Assembly: GCA_018303515.1 (NCBI GenBank)
Contig: JAGVXZ010000038.1
Coordinates: 1-8,184 of the forward strand
DNA: 8,184 nucleotides
Direction: 5' to 3'
Source of the DNA: Candidatus Woesearchaeota archaeon
Lineage (GTDB): Archaea > Nanobdellota > Nanobdellia > SCGC-AAA011-G17 > GW2011-AR18
Notes under the pieces: model-generated
Database searches by the model: none
Told to the model about the DNA's origin: nothing
Seen by the model: the letters and a program-made list of their open reading frames with translations, nothing else
Translations under genes and position numbers: made by a program
Shown: positions 1 through 6,153 of the stretch, in pieces
How positions within the stretch are numbered: position 1 is the first letter of the stretch
How the letters are laid out: every line of letters begins with the position of its first letter

Positions 1-2
1 CT

Positions 3-35
3 AGTGAGACTAATATTACACTTGAGAAGATATAG
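3..35 (+). CDS. possible C-terminal tail of a gene entering from the left (partial)
   Basis: One plus-strand frame reads SETNITLEKI and then a TAG stop. The composition is protein-like (alternating polar and hydrophobic residues), but ten codons cannot establish a gene. Another plus frame stays open to position 66, but it reads as an implausible Leu/Arg-rich peptide. If either is real, the gene would converge on the cupredoxin gene. This is a guess that only the flanking sequence can settle. Confidence 0.15.
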   Translation, partial: SETNITLEKI

Positions 36-115
36 ATTGTTATTGACATTAAGAGATTTAATTTAAGTTCTAGTTATAAAGTTTTTGAGTTTCAAATGTC
101 AAAAGTTAATTAATC

Positions 116-129
116 AAAAAGAAAAAAAG
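116..129 (-). terminator. T-tract terminator of the cupredoxin gene
   Basis: Read on the minus strand, this is a nearly pure run of T interrupted by one C (CTTTTTTTCTTTTT) starting three bases after the cupredoxin stop codon. Oligo-T runs without a hairpin are the usual intrinsic termination signal of archaeal RNA polymerase. No stem-loop is seen. Confidence 0.5.
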
Positions 130-131
130 AT

Positions 132-539
132 TTATTCTACGATTAAATTTCCTTTCATACCTTCAAACCTATGGCCACCAACACTACAATAATATTCAAA
201 AGTACCTTTCTTGTCAGCAATGAACTCAACTGAACTAGATTCACCAGCTTTTACTTGTTTTGTAGCAACATTAAATTCATCTAGAACCCAGTTATGGAGA
301 CCAGCAGTGTTTGTAAATTTAATTATAACTTTATCTCCTTCTTTTACTTTTAATTCTGGAGATTCTTTTCCATCAAGAACAAATTTATAATTTTCTCCTG
401 TTAAAGTGAATACTTTCTCTGGAATATTGTTTGCAGCTATAGTTTCTGTATCCTTAATTTCTTCTGGAGCTGTTTCTGTACTTGTACAACCTAGAACTGT
501 GAGAATTAAAATTAAGATTAATATTTTTTTAAACACCAT
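132..539 (-). CDS. cupredoxin-domain lipoprotein (plastocyanin/halocyanin-like blue copper protein)
   Basis: This 135-residue protein is probably a membrane-anchored electron carrier or copper-binding protein on the outside of the cell. Residues 1-17 form a short lipoprotein signal (Lys4-Lys5, then an Ile/Leu-rich core) ending in the lipobox V-L-G-Cys18. A Thr/Glu-rich linker of about 25 residues follows, then a cupredoxin beta-barrel at about 43-135. All four type 1 copper ligands are visible: His82 in GLHNW, then Cys118, His123 and Met128 in the C-x4-H-x4-M loop (YYCSVGGHRFEGM). The length is normal for a single-domain cupredoxin. The start is supported by the AGGAGGT site 8 bases upstream. 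The gene appears monocistronic, with its own terminator. No redox partner (oxidase or reductase) is nearby, so its electron donor and acceptor are unknown. The family and copper site are clear from the sequence; the physiological role is inference. Confidence 0.93.
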   Translation of the reverse strand: MVFKKILILILILTVLGCTSTETAPEEIKDTETIAANNIPEKVFTLTGENYKFVLDGKESPELKVKEGDKVIIKFTNTAGLHNWVLDEFNVATKQVKAGESSSVEFIADKKGTFEYYCSVGGHRFEGMKGNLIVE

Positions 540-547
540 TTATCTTT

Positions 548-554
548 ACCTCCT
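548..554 (-). promoter_or_regulatory. strong Shine-Dalgarno site of the cupredoxin gene
   Basis: On the minus strand AGGAGGT lies 8 bases before the ATG. It is the best ribosome binding site in the window and fixes the start codon. It also shows that this gene has a leadered mRNA, unlike the neighbouring DUF192 gene. Confidence 0.8.
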
Positions 555-600
555 AAAAAGATTGAAAATATGATAAAAGCAAGAATAAAATCTCTTACCC

Positions 601-606
601 TTATAA
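601..606 (-). promoter_or_regulatory. candidate TATA box of the cupredoxin gene
   Basis: The minus strand reads ATTATAAGGG here. Transcription starting about 26 bases downstream would leave a leader of roughly 40 bases containing the Shine-Dalgarno site. A second AT-rich candidate, TTTATTTA, lies near 626-633. In sequence this AT-rich either could be chance. Confidence 0.3.
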
Positions 607-758
607 TCTAACGTGAATACACTGATAAATAAATGTACCGATAATATTAAAGATCTAATTCTTGGGAATATTCCAGTTAAAAAATTGATTAATTCCAAAC
701 TATAGGAAGAGTAAACTTAGGGAGATTCTTATTAAAATTCCTGAATCTTCTAAAGTCT

Positions 759-1037
759 TCATAAATTTTTAATTTTATTTTGTTTTAAAAAAGTTTTATT
801 TTTTGTTTCTAAAATATACTTGCATTTAGGAGATAAAATAAAAGGCTGAAAGGGATAACATCTTTTGAAACTAATTAATTCTTTGTTCTTATTATAAAAT
901 AAAATATAAATTGGATAAAAAACAAATAACATATGTAAAGTTACTCTTTTTTCTTTGTTCAGAACAAACAATATATCTTTAGGTGGCTGGAACATTAATC
1001 CAAGAAATTGTCTCAAAAAAGATTTTGCAATTATCAT
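759..1037 (-). CDS. DUF192-family small protein
   Basis: This 92-residue protein is recognisable as a short archaeal DUF192 (PF02643) member. Its motifs come in the family order: an N-terminal S-F-L-x-Q-F-L-G-L-M-F (residues 6-16), then DILFVLN, the hallmark HMLFVFYPI block in mid-protein followed by a strand ILFYNKNKELI, and a C-terminal K-C-K-Y-I-L-E segment. The family is a small beta-rich domain of unknown function, and archaeal members are often free-standing cytoplasmic proteins. The usual acidic residue after the PI of the central motif is replaced (PIYILF rather than PIDVIF), and the C-terminus is a short Lys/Asn-rich tail, so the copy is somewhat diverged. The start is supported by a TATA box centred about 25 bases upstream, which predicts a leaderless mRNA. 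It is not obviously linked in function to its neighbours. Family membership rests on motif recognition, without a profile search. Confidence 0.75.
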   Translation of the reverse strand: MIIAKSFLRQFLGLMFQPPKDILFVLNKEKRVTLHMLFVFYPIYILFYNKNKELISFKRCYPFQPFILSPKCKYILETKNKTFLKQNKIKNL

Positions 1038-1057
1038 AGATGTTTTTATGTTTCTTT

Positions 1058-1067
1058 CTTTATAAAG
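1058..1067 (-). promoter_or_regulatory. TATA box of the DUF192 gene (leaderless promoter)
   Basis: The sequence CTTTATAAAG is a perfect 10-base palindrome containing a consensus archaeal TATA box. Its centre is about 25 bases upstream of the DUF192 ATG, the spacing at which archaeal transcription starts at or near the A of the start codon. No Shine-Dalgarno sequence lies between, which agrees with a leaderless transcript. Confidence 0.55.
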
Positions 1068-1128
1068 ATTAGTTACATTGGTGAAGGAGAGTTTAATAAG
1101 TTGCTTTATCTAGATTTTAACAAATACA

Positions 1129-1136
1129 TTTATAAA
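1129..1136 (+). promoter_or_regulatory. TATA box of the aIF2 gamma gene
   Basis: TTTATAAA is preceded by an A-rich stretch (CAAATACA) that could serve as the BRE. A start about 26 bases downstream falls near position 1158 and gives a leader of about 18 bases, enough for the Shine-Dalgarno site before the ATG. Confidence 0.6.
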
Positions 1137-1164
1137 TTAACCATTTCTTCAGTATTTTAAGATT

Positions 1165-1170
1165 AAGGAG
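1165..1170 (+). promoter_or_regulatory. Shine-Dalgarno site of the aIF2 gamma gene
   Basis: AAGGAG lies 5 bases before the ATG and supports this start. The first residues, MVEVKTKQPEVNIGLVGHVDHGKT, place the G1 motif at residue 17, as expected for the family. Confidence 0.65.
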
Positions 1171-1175
1171 ATTAT

Positions 1176-2381
1176 ATGGTGGAAGTTAAAACAAAGCAAC
1201 CTGAAGTTAATATAGGATTAGTTGGTCATGTTGATCATGGAAAAACTTCATTATTACAAGCAATATCAGGAAAATGGGCTGATACTCATTCTGAAGAATT
1301 AAAAAAGGGAATTACAATCAAATTAGGGTATGCTGATGTTAATCTTTATGAAAATAAAGGGAAAATAAGTACTTCCGAAGGGAAATATCTAAGGACCATT
1401 AGTTTTATTGATGCGCCAGGACATGAGACTTTAATGGCAACAATGCTCTCTGGTGCTGCAATTATGGATGGAGCATTGTTAATGATTTCTGTAAATGAAG
1501 AATGTCCACAACCCCAAACAAAAGAACATTTAATGGCGTTAGATCTAATTGGAATTAGAAGTATTATAATAATTCAAAATAAAGTAGATTTGGTTTCAAA
1601 AGAAAAGGCATTGGAAAATTATAAAAAAATAAAAGAATTTGTGAGGGGTACAGTTGCAGAAAATGCACCTATAATTCCAATTTCTGCACAACATAAAGTA
1701 AATATTGATTTAGTATTGGAAGCAATAGAAAAAAACATTCCAACACCAAAAAGAAATGAGAAACAAGAATTAATGATGTTAATTGCAAGGTCTTTTGATA
1801 TTAACAAACCGGGAACTAAAATAAATAATTTAGTTGGTGGCGTTGTTGGTGGAACAATAAAACAAGGTGTTCTTAAATTAAATGAAAAGGTTATAATATG
1901 TCCTGGTAGAAAAATCTTAGAAAAAAATGTTAATGTATGGGTTCCAATTGAAACTGAAATTGTTACAATTAAAACTGGTGGACAAATAGTTCAATCAGTT
2001 GGGCCTGGTGGGTCTATTGCAGTATTAACTAAATTAGATCCAGCGATAGTAAAATCAGATCAATTAACAGGTAATATAGTCTGTTTACCAGATAAACAAC
2101 CCCCAATAATTTATGATTTGGTTTTTGCATCTTTATTATTAAAAGAAGTTGTTGGAGTTAAAAAAAATACAAACGTAGAACCTATTAAATTAGGTGAACC
2201 TTTAATGCTTAATGTAAATTCTGCAACTACTGCTGGAATTGTTAATAAGGTAGAAAAGGATAAGGTATTTGTAAAACTTAAAGTCCCTGTGTGTGCAGAG
2301 TATGGTTCTAAGATTGCAATTTCAAGACACATGGGTGGAAGATGGAGACTAATCGGTACTGGAATAATCTTAAAAGAATAA
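1176..2381 (+). CDS. eif2g: translation initiation factor aIF2, gamma subunit (GTPase)
   Basis: This is the GTP-binding core of the aIF2 heterotrimer, which carries initiator Met-tRNA to the small ribosomal subunit. G motifs are intact: G1 GHVDHGKT (17-24), G2 with Thr47, G3 DAPGH (79-83), G4 NKVD (135-138) and G5 SA (170-171). The subfamily signature LMATMLSGAAIMDGALL and the phrases PQPQTKEH, RSFDINKPGT and a C-terminal GGRWRLIGTG separate it from EF-Tu, aEF1A and SelB. Domain I spans about 1-200, domain II about 205-310 and domain III about 315-401, so the protein is full length (401 versus about 410-415 usual). The shortfall lies mainly between the G2 and G3 motifs. There, archaeal and eukaryotic homologues normally carry a zinc knuckle with two CxxC-type pairs. 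Here residues 56-72 (NLYENKGK...KYL) contain no cysteine. The gene is monocistronic with its own promoter and converges on the pilus-like operon. Alpha and beta subunit genes are not in the window. Confidence 0.96.
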   Translation: MVEVKTKQPEVNIGLVGHVDHGKTSLLQAISGKWADTHSEELKKGITIKLGYADVNLYENKGKISTSEGKYLRTISFIDAPGHETLMATMLSGAAIMDGALLMISVNEECPQPQTKEHLMALDLIGIRSIIIIQNKVDLVSKEKALENYKKIKEFVRGTVAENAPIIPISAQHKVNIDLVLEAIEKNIPTPKRNEKQELMMLIARSFDINKPGTKINNLVGGVVGGTIKQGVLKLNEKVIICPGRKILEKNVNVWVPIETEIVTIKTGGQIVQSVGPGGSIAVLTKLDPAIVKSDQLTGNIVCLPDKQPPIIYDLVFASLLLKEVVGVKKNTNVEPIKLGEPLMLNVNSATTAGIVNKVEKDKVFVKLKVPVCAEYGSKIAISRHMGGRWRLIGTGIILKE

Positions 2382-2382
2382 G

Positions 2383-2391
2383 TTTTGTTTT
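2383..2391 (+). terminator. T-rich terminator after aIF2 gamma
   Basis: TTTTGTTTT starts one base after the stop codon, in the short space between convergent genes. It fits an archaeal oligo-T terminator. No hairpin is visible, and no comparable T-run is seen for the opposing operon here. Confidence 0.4.
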
Positions 2392-2413
2392 AAAGTATAA
2401 ATTTTAGAGGTTA

Positions 2414-2899
2414 TTATTTCTCCCAGAAGTAAATTCTTATGATTATATTTTCAGGGTTTTCTTCTAATATTTCGTCATCAGTAATATCTTCTTTGCTTAA
2501 GAAAACAGATTTTGTATAAATATCTTTAGATGGTAAAGTGGACGTAAACTCATCTTTTTGAATACCATCCGCATTAAACTCTTTACCAAAGTAATTGTTA
2601 TTACAAGTATCCATTTCATTTTCCTCACAGATTGTAAAGGCATATGTCCATGGAGTAAATGATGGTAGCGTGGAACTTATCTTATCATTAACTATTACTG
2701 CATTTATAGAAAGAACTCCATTTCTAAAATCTGAATTTTGTTGTATTGCTTTTAAAATTTCATTAGCAGTATTTTCTAATTCATGTGGTGCTTTACCGTC
2801 AGGCAGTTTGTTTTTTGGTAATAAGAAAATTATTGCAGTAAAAATTATAACAAGAGCAATTACAGCTTCCAATGTTCTAATATATCCTTTCTTATTCAT
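2414..2899 (-). CDS. pilin-like protein with class III-type N-terminus (small subunit)
   Basis: This 161-residue protein, last in the operon, is probably an extracellular subunit assembled or exported by the machinery encoded before it. Its N-terminus MNKKG-YIRTLEAVIALVI resembles a prepilin: a very short basic leader ending in Gly5, then a hydrophobic helix (about 12-28) with Glu11 at +6 of the predicted mature protein. Residues 30-161 would be the exposed domain, with only two cysteines (91 and 99), acidic Asn/Asp/Glu-rich stretches and a terminal strand ending RIYFWEK. No known globular domain is recognised. It starts one base after the stop of the preceding pilin-like gene. AGGT about 9 bases upstream may act as a ribosome binding site, but coupling with the upstream gene is likely. 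The helix is directly visible; processing by an archaeal prepilin peptidase (PibD/FlaK/EppA type) is inference. Confidence 0.8.
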   Translation of the reverse strand: MNKKGYIRTLEAVIALVIIFTAIIFLLPKNKLPDGKAPHELENTANEILKAIQQNSDFRNGVLSINAVIVNDKISSTLPSFTPWTYAFTICEENEMDTCNNNYFGKEFNADGIQKDEFTSTLPSKDIYTKSVFLSKEDITDDEILEENPENIIIRIYFWEK

Positions 2900-2900
2900 C

Positions 2901-3878
2901 TTACCATACCTGTAAACTTACTGTTGCTGGAACTAATATAGCATCGTGATTTAAAACTTGTACGTTAAATGTTCTTGTGTAAACGTTTGCTTCTAATGGT
3001 GGTTCTCCACCACTTATTGTTAAAGTTCCATCTGGATTATTTTCTCCTAGATCGTAAACTACTATTTTAAAATCTTTTGAATCTGGAAATCCCCATAAAT
3101 CTTTAATACAATTGTAATTACTTCCACAGTTTTCTATAGTTGAGTCTAAATTCAAACCTGTTAATGTTTCTTGAGCACCGAGAGTATAACTGAAAGCACA
3201 ACCTGTATTATCTTGATCTTGATCTTCTACAGATTCACATGCGTCAAGACTATCCACCTCATTACATCCTAAACTATCATCCTCATCAAGATAAGGACCT
3301 TTATTTATTTCTTCAAGTGAAGAAATAACTAAGAAATTTGCTTTTCTATCACCATCAACATTTACACAAAATTTAGGACCATCATCATATGAAAGTGGAA
3401 CGCTATAGCTTCTTAAATTGTCTATATTAACTCTTGAATGTAAACCATTTTCTCCATTATTTCCTCCATTATGTTTCTCCTTTCTATTAATTCTATTCTC
3501 ATCATTAGCATCATTATACCTTTGATTATTTTGATTACTAGAAGCTGAAAAGAAAACTTCAATTTTATTTCTGTCATCTGAAACTAATGGAAAATCCTCC
3601 TCAATGTTACCATTTACAAAATCTCCTTTTAATGTAACGTATGCAGTTTCACTTCCTTGTATTAGAAAACTGAAAGTACCAGTCCCTTGATCCTTAACTT
3701 GTACTCCTTCTAGAAATACGGGTTGTTTAGTAATTTGCCACATTGCACTTTTTGTAAAATCTTTATCATTAAGATAATTCTCTTCTAAGATATCAAGTAA
3801 TGTAAGACCTAAAAATACCAGAAAAATTCCAATTCCAATTATCCAATCTATGTGATCAGTTATCCCTTTTTTGTCCAT
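2901..3878 (-). CDS. large pilin-like secreted protein with class III-type N-terminus
   Basis: This 325-residue protein begins MDKKG-ITDHIDWIIGIGIFLVFLG, a basic leader ending in Gly5 followed by one hydrophobic helix (about 12-29) with Asp11 at +6, the same arrangement as the smaller subunit encoded next. The rest (about 33-325) should lie outside the cell. It contains a beta-rich part (55-110), a highly polar Asn/Arg/Glu-rich stretch (112-145, SASSNQNNQ then several N-G-G and N-E-N runs) that looks disordered, then a cysteine-containing part with Cys171, 205, 214, 227, 251 and 257, and a C-terminal beta-like end. Residues 196-222 are strongly acidic and could bind cations. The start is firm because an in-frame TAA lies two codons upstream. 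The first 19 bases overlap the end of the preceding platform gene, so translation is probably coupled. No named domain is recognised. It is large for a pilin, so a tip, minor-pilin or adhesin role is possible, but that is inference. Confidence 0.78.
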   Translation of the reverse strand: MDKKGITDHIDWIIGIGIFLVFLGLTLLDILEENYLNDKDFTKSAMWQITKQPVFLEGVQVKDQGTGTFSFLIQGSETAYVTLKGDFVNGNIEEDFPLVSDDRNKIEVFFSASSNQNNQRYNDANDENRINRKEKHNGGNNGENGLHSRVNIDNLRSYSVPLSYDDGPKFCVNVDGDRKANFLVISSLEEINKGPYLDEDDSLGCNEVDSLDACESVEDQDQDNTGCAFSYTLGAQETLTGLNLDSTIENCGSNYNCIKDLWGFPDSKDFKIVVYDLGENNPDGTLTISGGEPPLEANVYTRTFNVQVLNHDAILVPATVSLQVW

Positions 3879-4783
3879 CTTTTATAATTTATTCGTAATG
3901 GCATTAATAAAACTAACGATTCGAAAATGCCTGACATAGTACTCATAATTAAGTATGAAGAAAGTACCATAATCACAGAGTGTTTTATTCCAACTTTATA
4001 TTTTCCTTCAGAGAATTTTCCAATTAGTAATCCTGCAAAAAATCCCTGTATTACTATTGTTGCAAGAAATATGCTACCCATGTCTTGTGCAGAGCCACCA
4101 GCACCAAGTCCTGAACCTGAAAGAGTTTGTGAAATTTCTGCGGAAATACCACTTAATTTTGGGATTAAATATAATTGCATTACCAACATAATAGCAATAA
4201 AAACAAAAAAGATAATATAACCTTGTACCATTTGACTGTAAGAATTTGTTTTTTGGTCTTCTTTTATTTTTTTAATCTCTAATACTGCCTGAGTAACTGC
4301 CTCAAGAACTGATGCAATATCACCACCACTTTTTTCTGCTTGAGTAACTATTGAAATTGATCTTGTAATTACATCATTGCCTGCATCTTTAGAAAATATT
4401 TCTAAGGCATCGTGTAATGAATAACCCCATTGTAATTGGTTTGATAATTTTTTTACAAAGGGCGTTAATGCACCAAAGTCTGATTGTGAAATTTGAATAA
4501 TTGCTTGGGGAAGACTTACACCTGATCTTACAACTTCAACTAAAGACCTTACAAACTCTAAAAACTTTTCTTCGATTTCTTTTTGCCGATTATTTTCTTT
4601 AAGAAAATCTAAGAAAAAGAAGAAAGTGCCAAAGAGTAGTGCAATGACCAATATTGGACTGAAATACCATACTTTGGGACCAATTGGAGATCTGAAACTA
4701 AAGAAAAAAATAATGTCAGAGATTAAGATAAGACTACCTAAAATAATTCCTGCAATATGTTTTGGTTTTACTACTATTCTCAT
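3860..4783 (-). CDS. TadC/GspF-type membrane platform protein
   Basis: This is an inner platform subunit of a type II/IV secretion or pilus machine, which in known systems couples the ATPase to subunit extrusion. The protein has 307 residues with two N-terminal membrane segments (about 9-30 and 40-60). A cytoplasmic helical T2SSF domain (about 68-180) follows, showing the family phrases FVRSLVEVVRSGVSLPQAI and AEKSGGDIASVLE. Three further membrane segments lie at about 187-208, 236-256 and 267-292, and a Gly/Ser-rich loop (222-232) separates two of them. It starts by an ATGA overlap with the stop of the preceding platform gene, so the two are probably made in equal amounts and pair as TadB and TadC do. 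The last codons (RWTKKG, stop) overlap the start of the following pilin-like gene. An archaellum FlaJ was considered, but the two separate platform genes argue against it. Confidence 0.88.
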   Translation of the reverse strand: MRIVVKPKHIAGIILGSLILISDIIFFFSFRSPIGPKVWYFSPILVIALLFGTFFFFLDFLKENNRQKEIEEKFLEFVRSLVEVVRSGVSLPQAIIQISQSDFGALTPFVKKLSNQLQWGYSLHDALEIFSKDAGNDVITRSISIVTQAEKSGGDIASVLEAVTQAVLEIKKIKEDQKTNSYSQMVQGYIIFFVFIAIMLVMQLYLIPKLSGISAEISQTLSGSGLGAGGSAQDMGSIFLATIVIQGFFAGLLIGKFSEGKYKVGIKHSVIMVLSSYLIMSTMSGIFESLVLLMPLRINYKRWTKKG

Positions 4784-6153
4784 AAGTCTGGTTGTGAAAC
4801 TTTAAGGAATCCCATGAAGCCAAGATTCATTAAAGGAATAAGACCATAAATTCCTAAAATTGATAATGTCTTAGCATCAAAACCTCCAAGTTGCCCTCCT
4901 ATTGAATTTATTATTGCTAAAGTAACAATTAGTAATAAAGGTGCTGCAATTAAAATTGCAGTGTAAACATCAGAAAATGTTGCTAAAGCTTCTACCTGTT
5001 TCTTTTTTCTCTGTTGATAGTCCCTTAATGCATCTTTAGATTTTTCATTCAAATAGTTTTTTAGACTTCCACCTGTATCAACGGTTGTAATAATACCTTC
5101 GAAAACTTCTTTTAATTCTTTTGAAGGTGTAGTTTGAGATGCTCTTTTCAACGCACCGGATAAATTATAACCAAATAAATTTACATAATTAAGAATCTTT
5201 TTTGTTTCTTTTTTTAACTCTTTATATTCTTCAGAATCTGCAATGAGTTCAAACATACTTATTGGGTTTGCACCAGAACCTGCAACTGCAGCCATATGGA
5301 CAAGTGCAAATGGTAGTTCGTTTTTAATATTTCTTGATCTTTGTGTAATAAGACTCCCAGGATAGAAGTAAAATCCAAAGAAAGTTAAAACTGTTGAAAC
5401 TATTGAGATTAAAGTAATTATTAAGAAATTTAATTTAAATGAGAAATTAAGAACTGAAAAAAAAATAAGTAAAGATGGAAATGCAATTAAAGTGAAAAGA
5501 AGCATTAAACTAACGTAAGTAGTAGATAACATACTAATGTTGACCTTATTTATATGTTGAAATAAAGGACCAAATACTTTAGGATATTTTGCCAATAAAT
5601 TAAGGCTGTGTTTTTTCATATATTTGTTAGCAAACTCTCCATAAGGGTTTGGTTTGTAAATTGTATAATCTTCTTTTTTTTCAAAATGTGCTTTTCTTTC
5701 TTTTTCACTCCTTTTTATATATTCTTTAATGTCATATTGTGTTAACTTTAAGTCTGAAAGAATTTTCTTTTTTTGTTTTTTATTTAAGTTTTGGAACGTT
5801 TCTGATTCGAATGACTTAGGTAAAATGATTTTTTCTTGTACTACAAGTTGAAGGGTTTCTTTAGGTGGTTCTTGAATTTTTTGTGGTAAAGGAATTTTTG
5901 GAATTTCAAGTTGAGGTTTTGGAATTTCAAGCTGTGGCTTTATTAAAGGTTTAGAAATTGGTTTTGGGCTTACTAAATATGTTAATTTGGAGTTAAGCTG
6001 TTTAAGTTTTAAGTTTAACTCTTTTATTTTATTTTCTATAGCAGGAATTTGAGATTTATCACCTAATCCTTTTTTTAATTTTAAAAGATATAATTGGTAA
6101 GATTCAAGTTGTTTTAAGATTACAAGCATATTTTTTGGAATTTCAGTTATCAT
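4780..6153 (-). CDS. TadB/GspF-type platform protein with a coiled-coil and Pro-rich cytoplasmic extension
   Basis: This 457-residue protein carries a C-terminal T2SSF platform module and an unusually long N-terminal extension. Residues 1-62 are two Leu/Lys-rich helices with coiled-coil character (MLVILKQLESYQLYLLKLKK, then ENKIKELNLKLKQLNSKL). Residues 63-115 form a Pro/Gln/Lys linker with two tandem copies of KPQLEIP (72-85), and 116-190 are charged and helical (NKKQKKKILSDL, KRSEKERK). Membrane segments lie at about 211-234, 240-263, 390-415 and 427-450. The T2SSF helices lie between the two pairs, with NELPFALVHMAAVAGSGANPISMFELI and TTVDTGGSLKNYLNE as recognisable family phrases. An in-frame TAG two codons upstream rules out a longer form. 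No clear Shine-Dalgarno sequence exists, and translation is probably coupled to the overlapping 51-codon gene before it. The platform role is established for the family; the extension may bind the ATPase or the small helical protein, which is inference. Confidence 0.88.
   Translation of the reverse strand: MITEIPKNMLVILKQLESYQLYLLKLKKGLGDKSQIPAIENKIKELNLKLKQLNSKLTYLVSPKPISKPLIKPQLEIPKPQLEIPKIPLPQKIQEPPKETLQLVVQEKIILPKSFESETFQNLNKKQKKKILSDLKLTQYDIKEYIKRSEKERKAHFEKKEDYTIYKPNPYGEFANKYMKKHSLNLLAKYPKVFGPLFQHINKVNISMLSTTYVSLMLLFTLIAFPSLLIFFSVLNFSFKLNFLIITLISIVSTVLTFFGFYFYPGSLITQRSRNIKNELPFALVHMAAVAGSGANPISMFELIADSEEYKELKKETKKILNYVNLFGYNLSGALKRASQTTPSKELKEVFEGIITTVDTGGSLKNYLNEKSKDALRDYQQRKKKQVEALATFSDVYTAILIAAPLLLIVTLAIINSIGGQLGGFDAKTLSILGIYGLIPLMNLGFMGFLKVSQPDL
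5900..5941. repeat. 21-base tandem repeat inside the TadB-like gene
   Basis: Two adjacent 21-base units match at 18 of 21 positions and encode the heptapeptide KPQLEIP twice. All three differences are synonymous third-position changes (AAA/AAG, CCT/CCA, CAA/CAG), so the peptide has been kept after duplication. A degenerate third unit (KIPLPQK) follows at the protein level. Confidence 0.85.

Noticed and set aside
721..740. Inverted repeat AGATTC / GAATCT as a terminator hairpin for the DUF192 gene
   Set aside because: The stem is six AT-rich pairs with a loop of about 14 bases and no minus-strand T-run follows, so it is not distinguishable from chance.
1619..1807. Minus-strand open frame inside aIF2 gamma
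   Set aside because: It is antisense to a strongly conserved gene, has no family resemblance and no ribosome binding site; the same holds for the minus frame at 2111-2332.
1176..2381. SelB, EF-Tu or aEF1A as the identity of the GTPase
   Set aside because: The LMATMLSGAAIMDGALL, RSFDINKPGT and C-terminal GGRWRLIG phrases are specific to the IF2 gamma family.
2595..2915. Plus-strand open frame opposite the small pilin-like gene
   Set aside because: It is antisense to the operon, looks Ser/Ile-rich without domain features, and would break an otherwise continuous operon; a frame at 3927-4220 is rejected for the same reasons.
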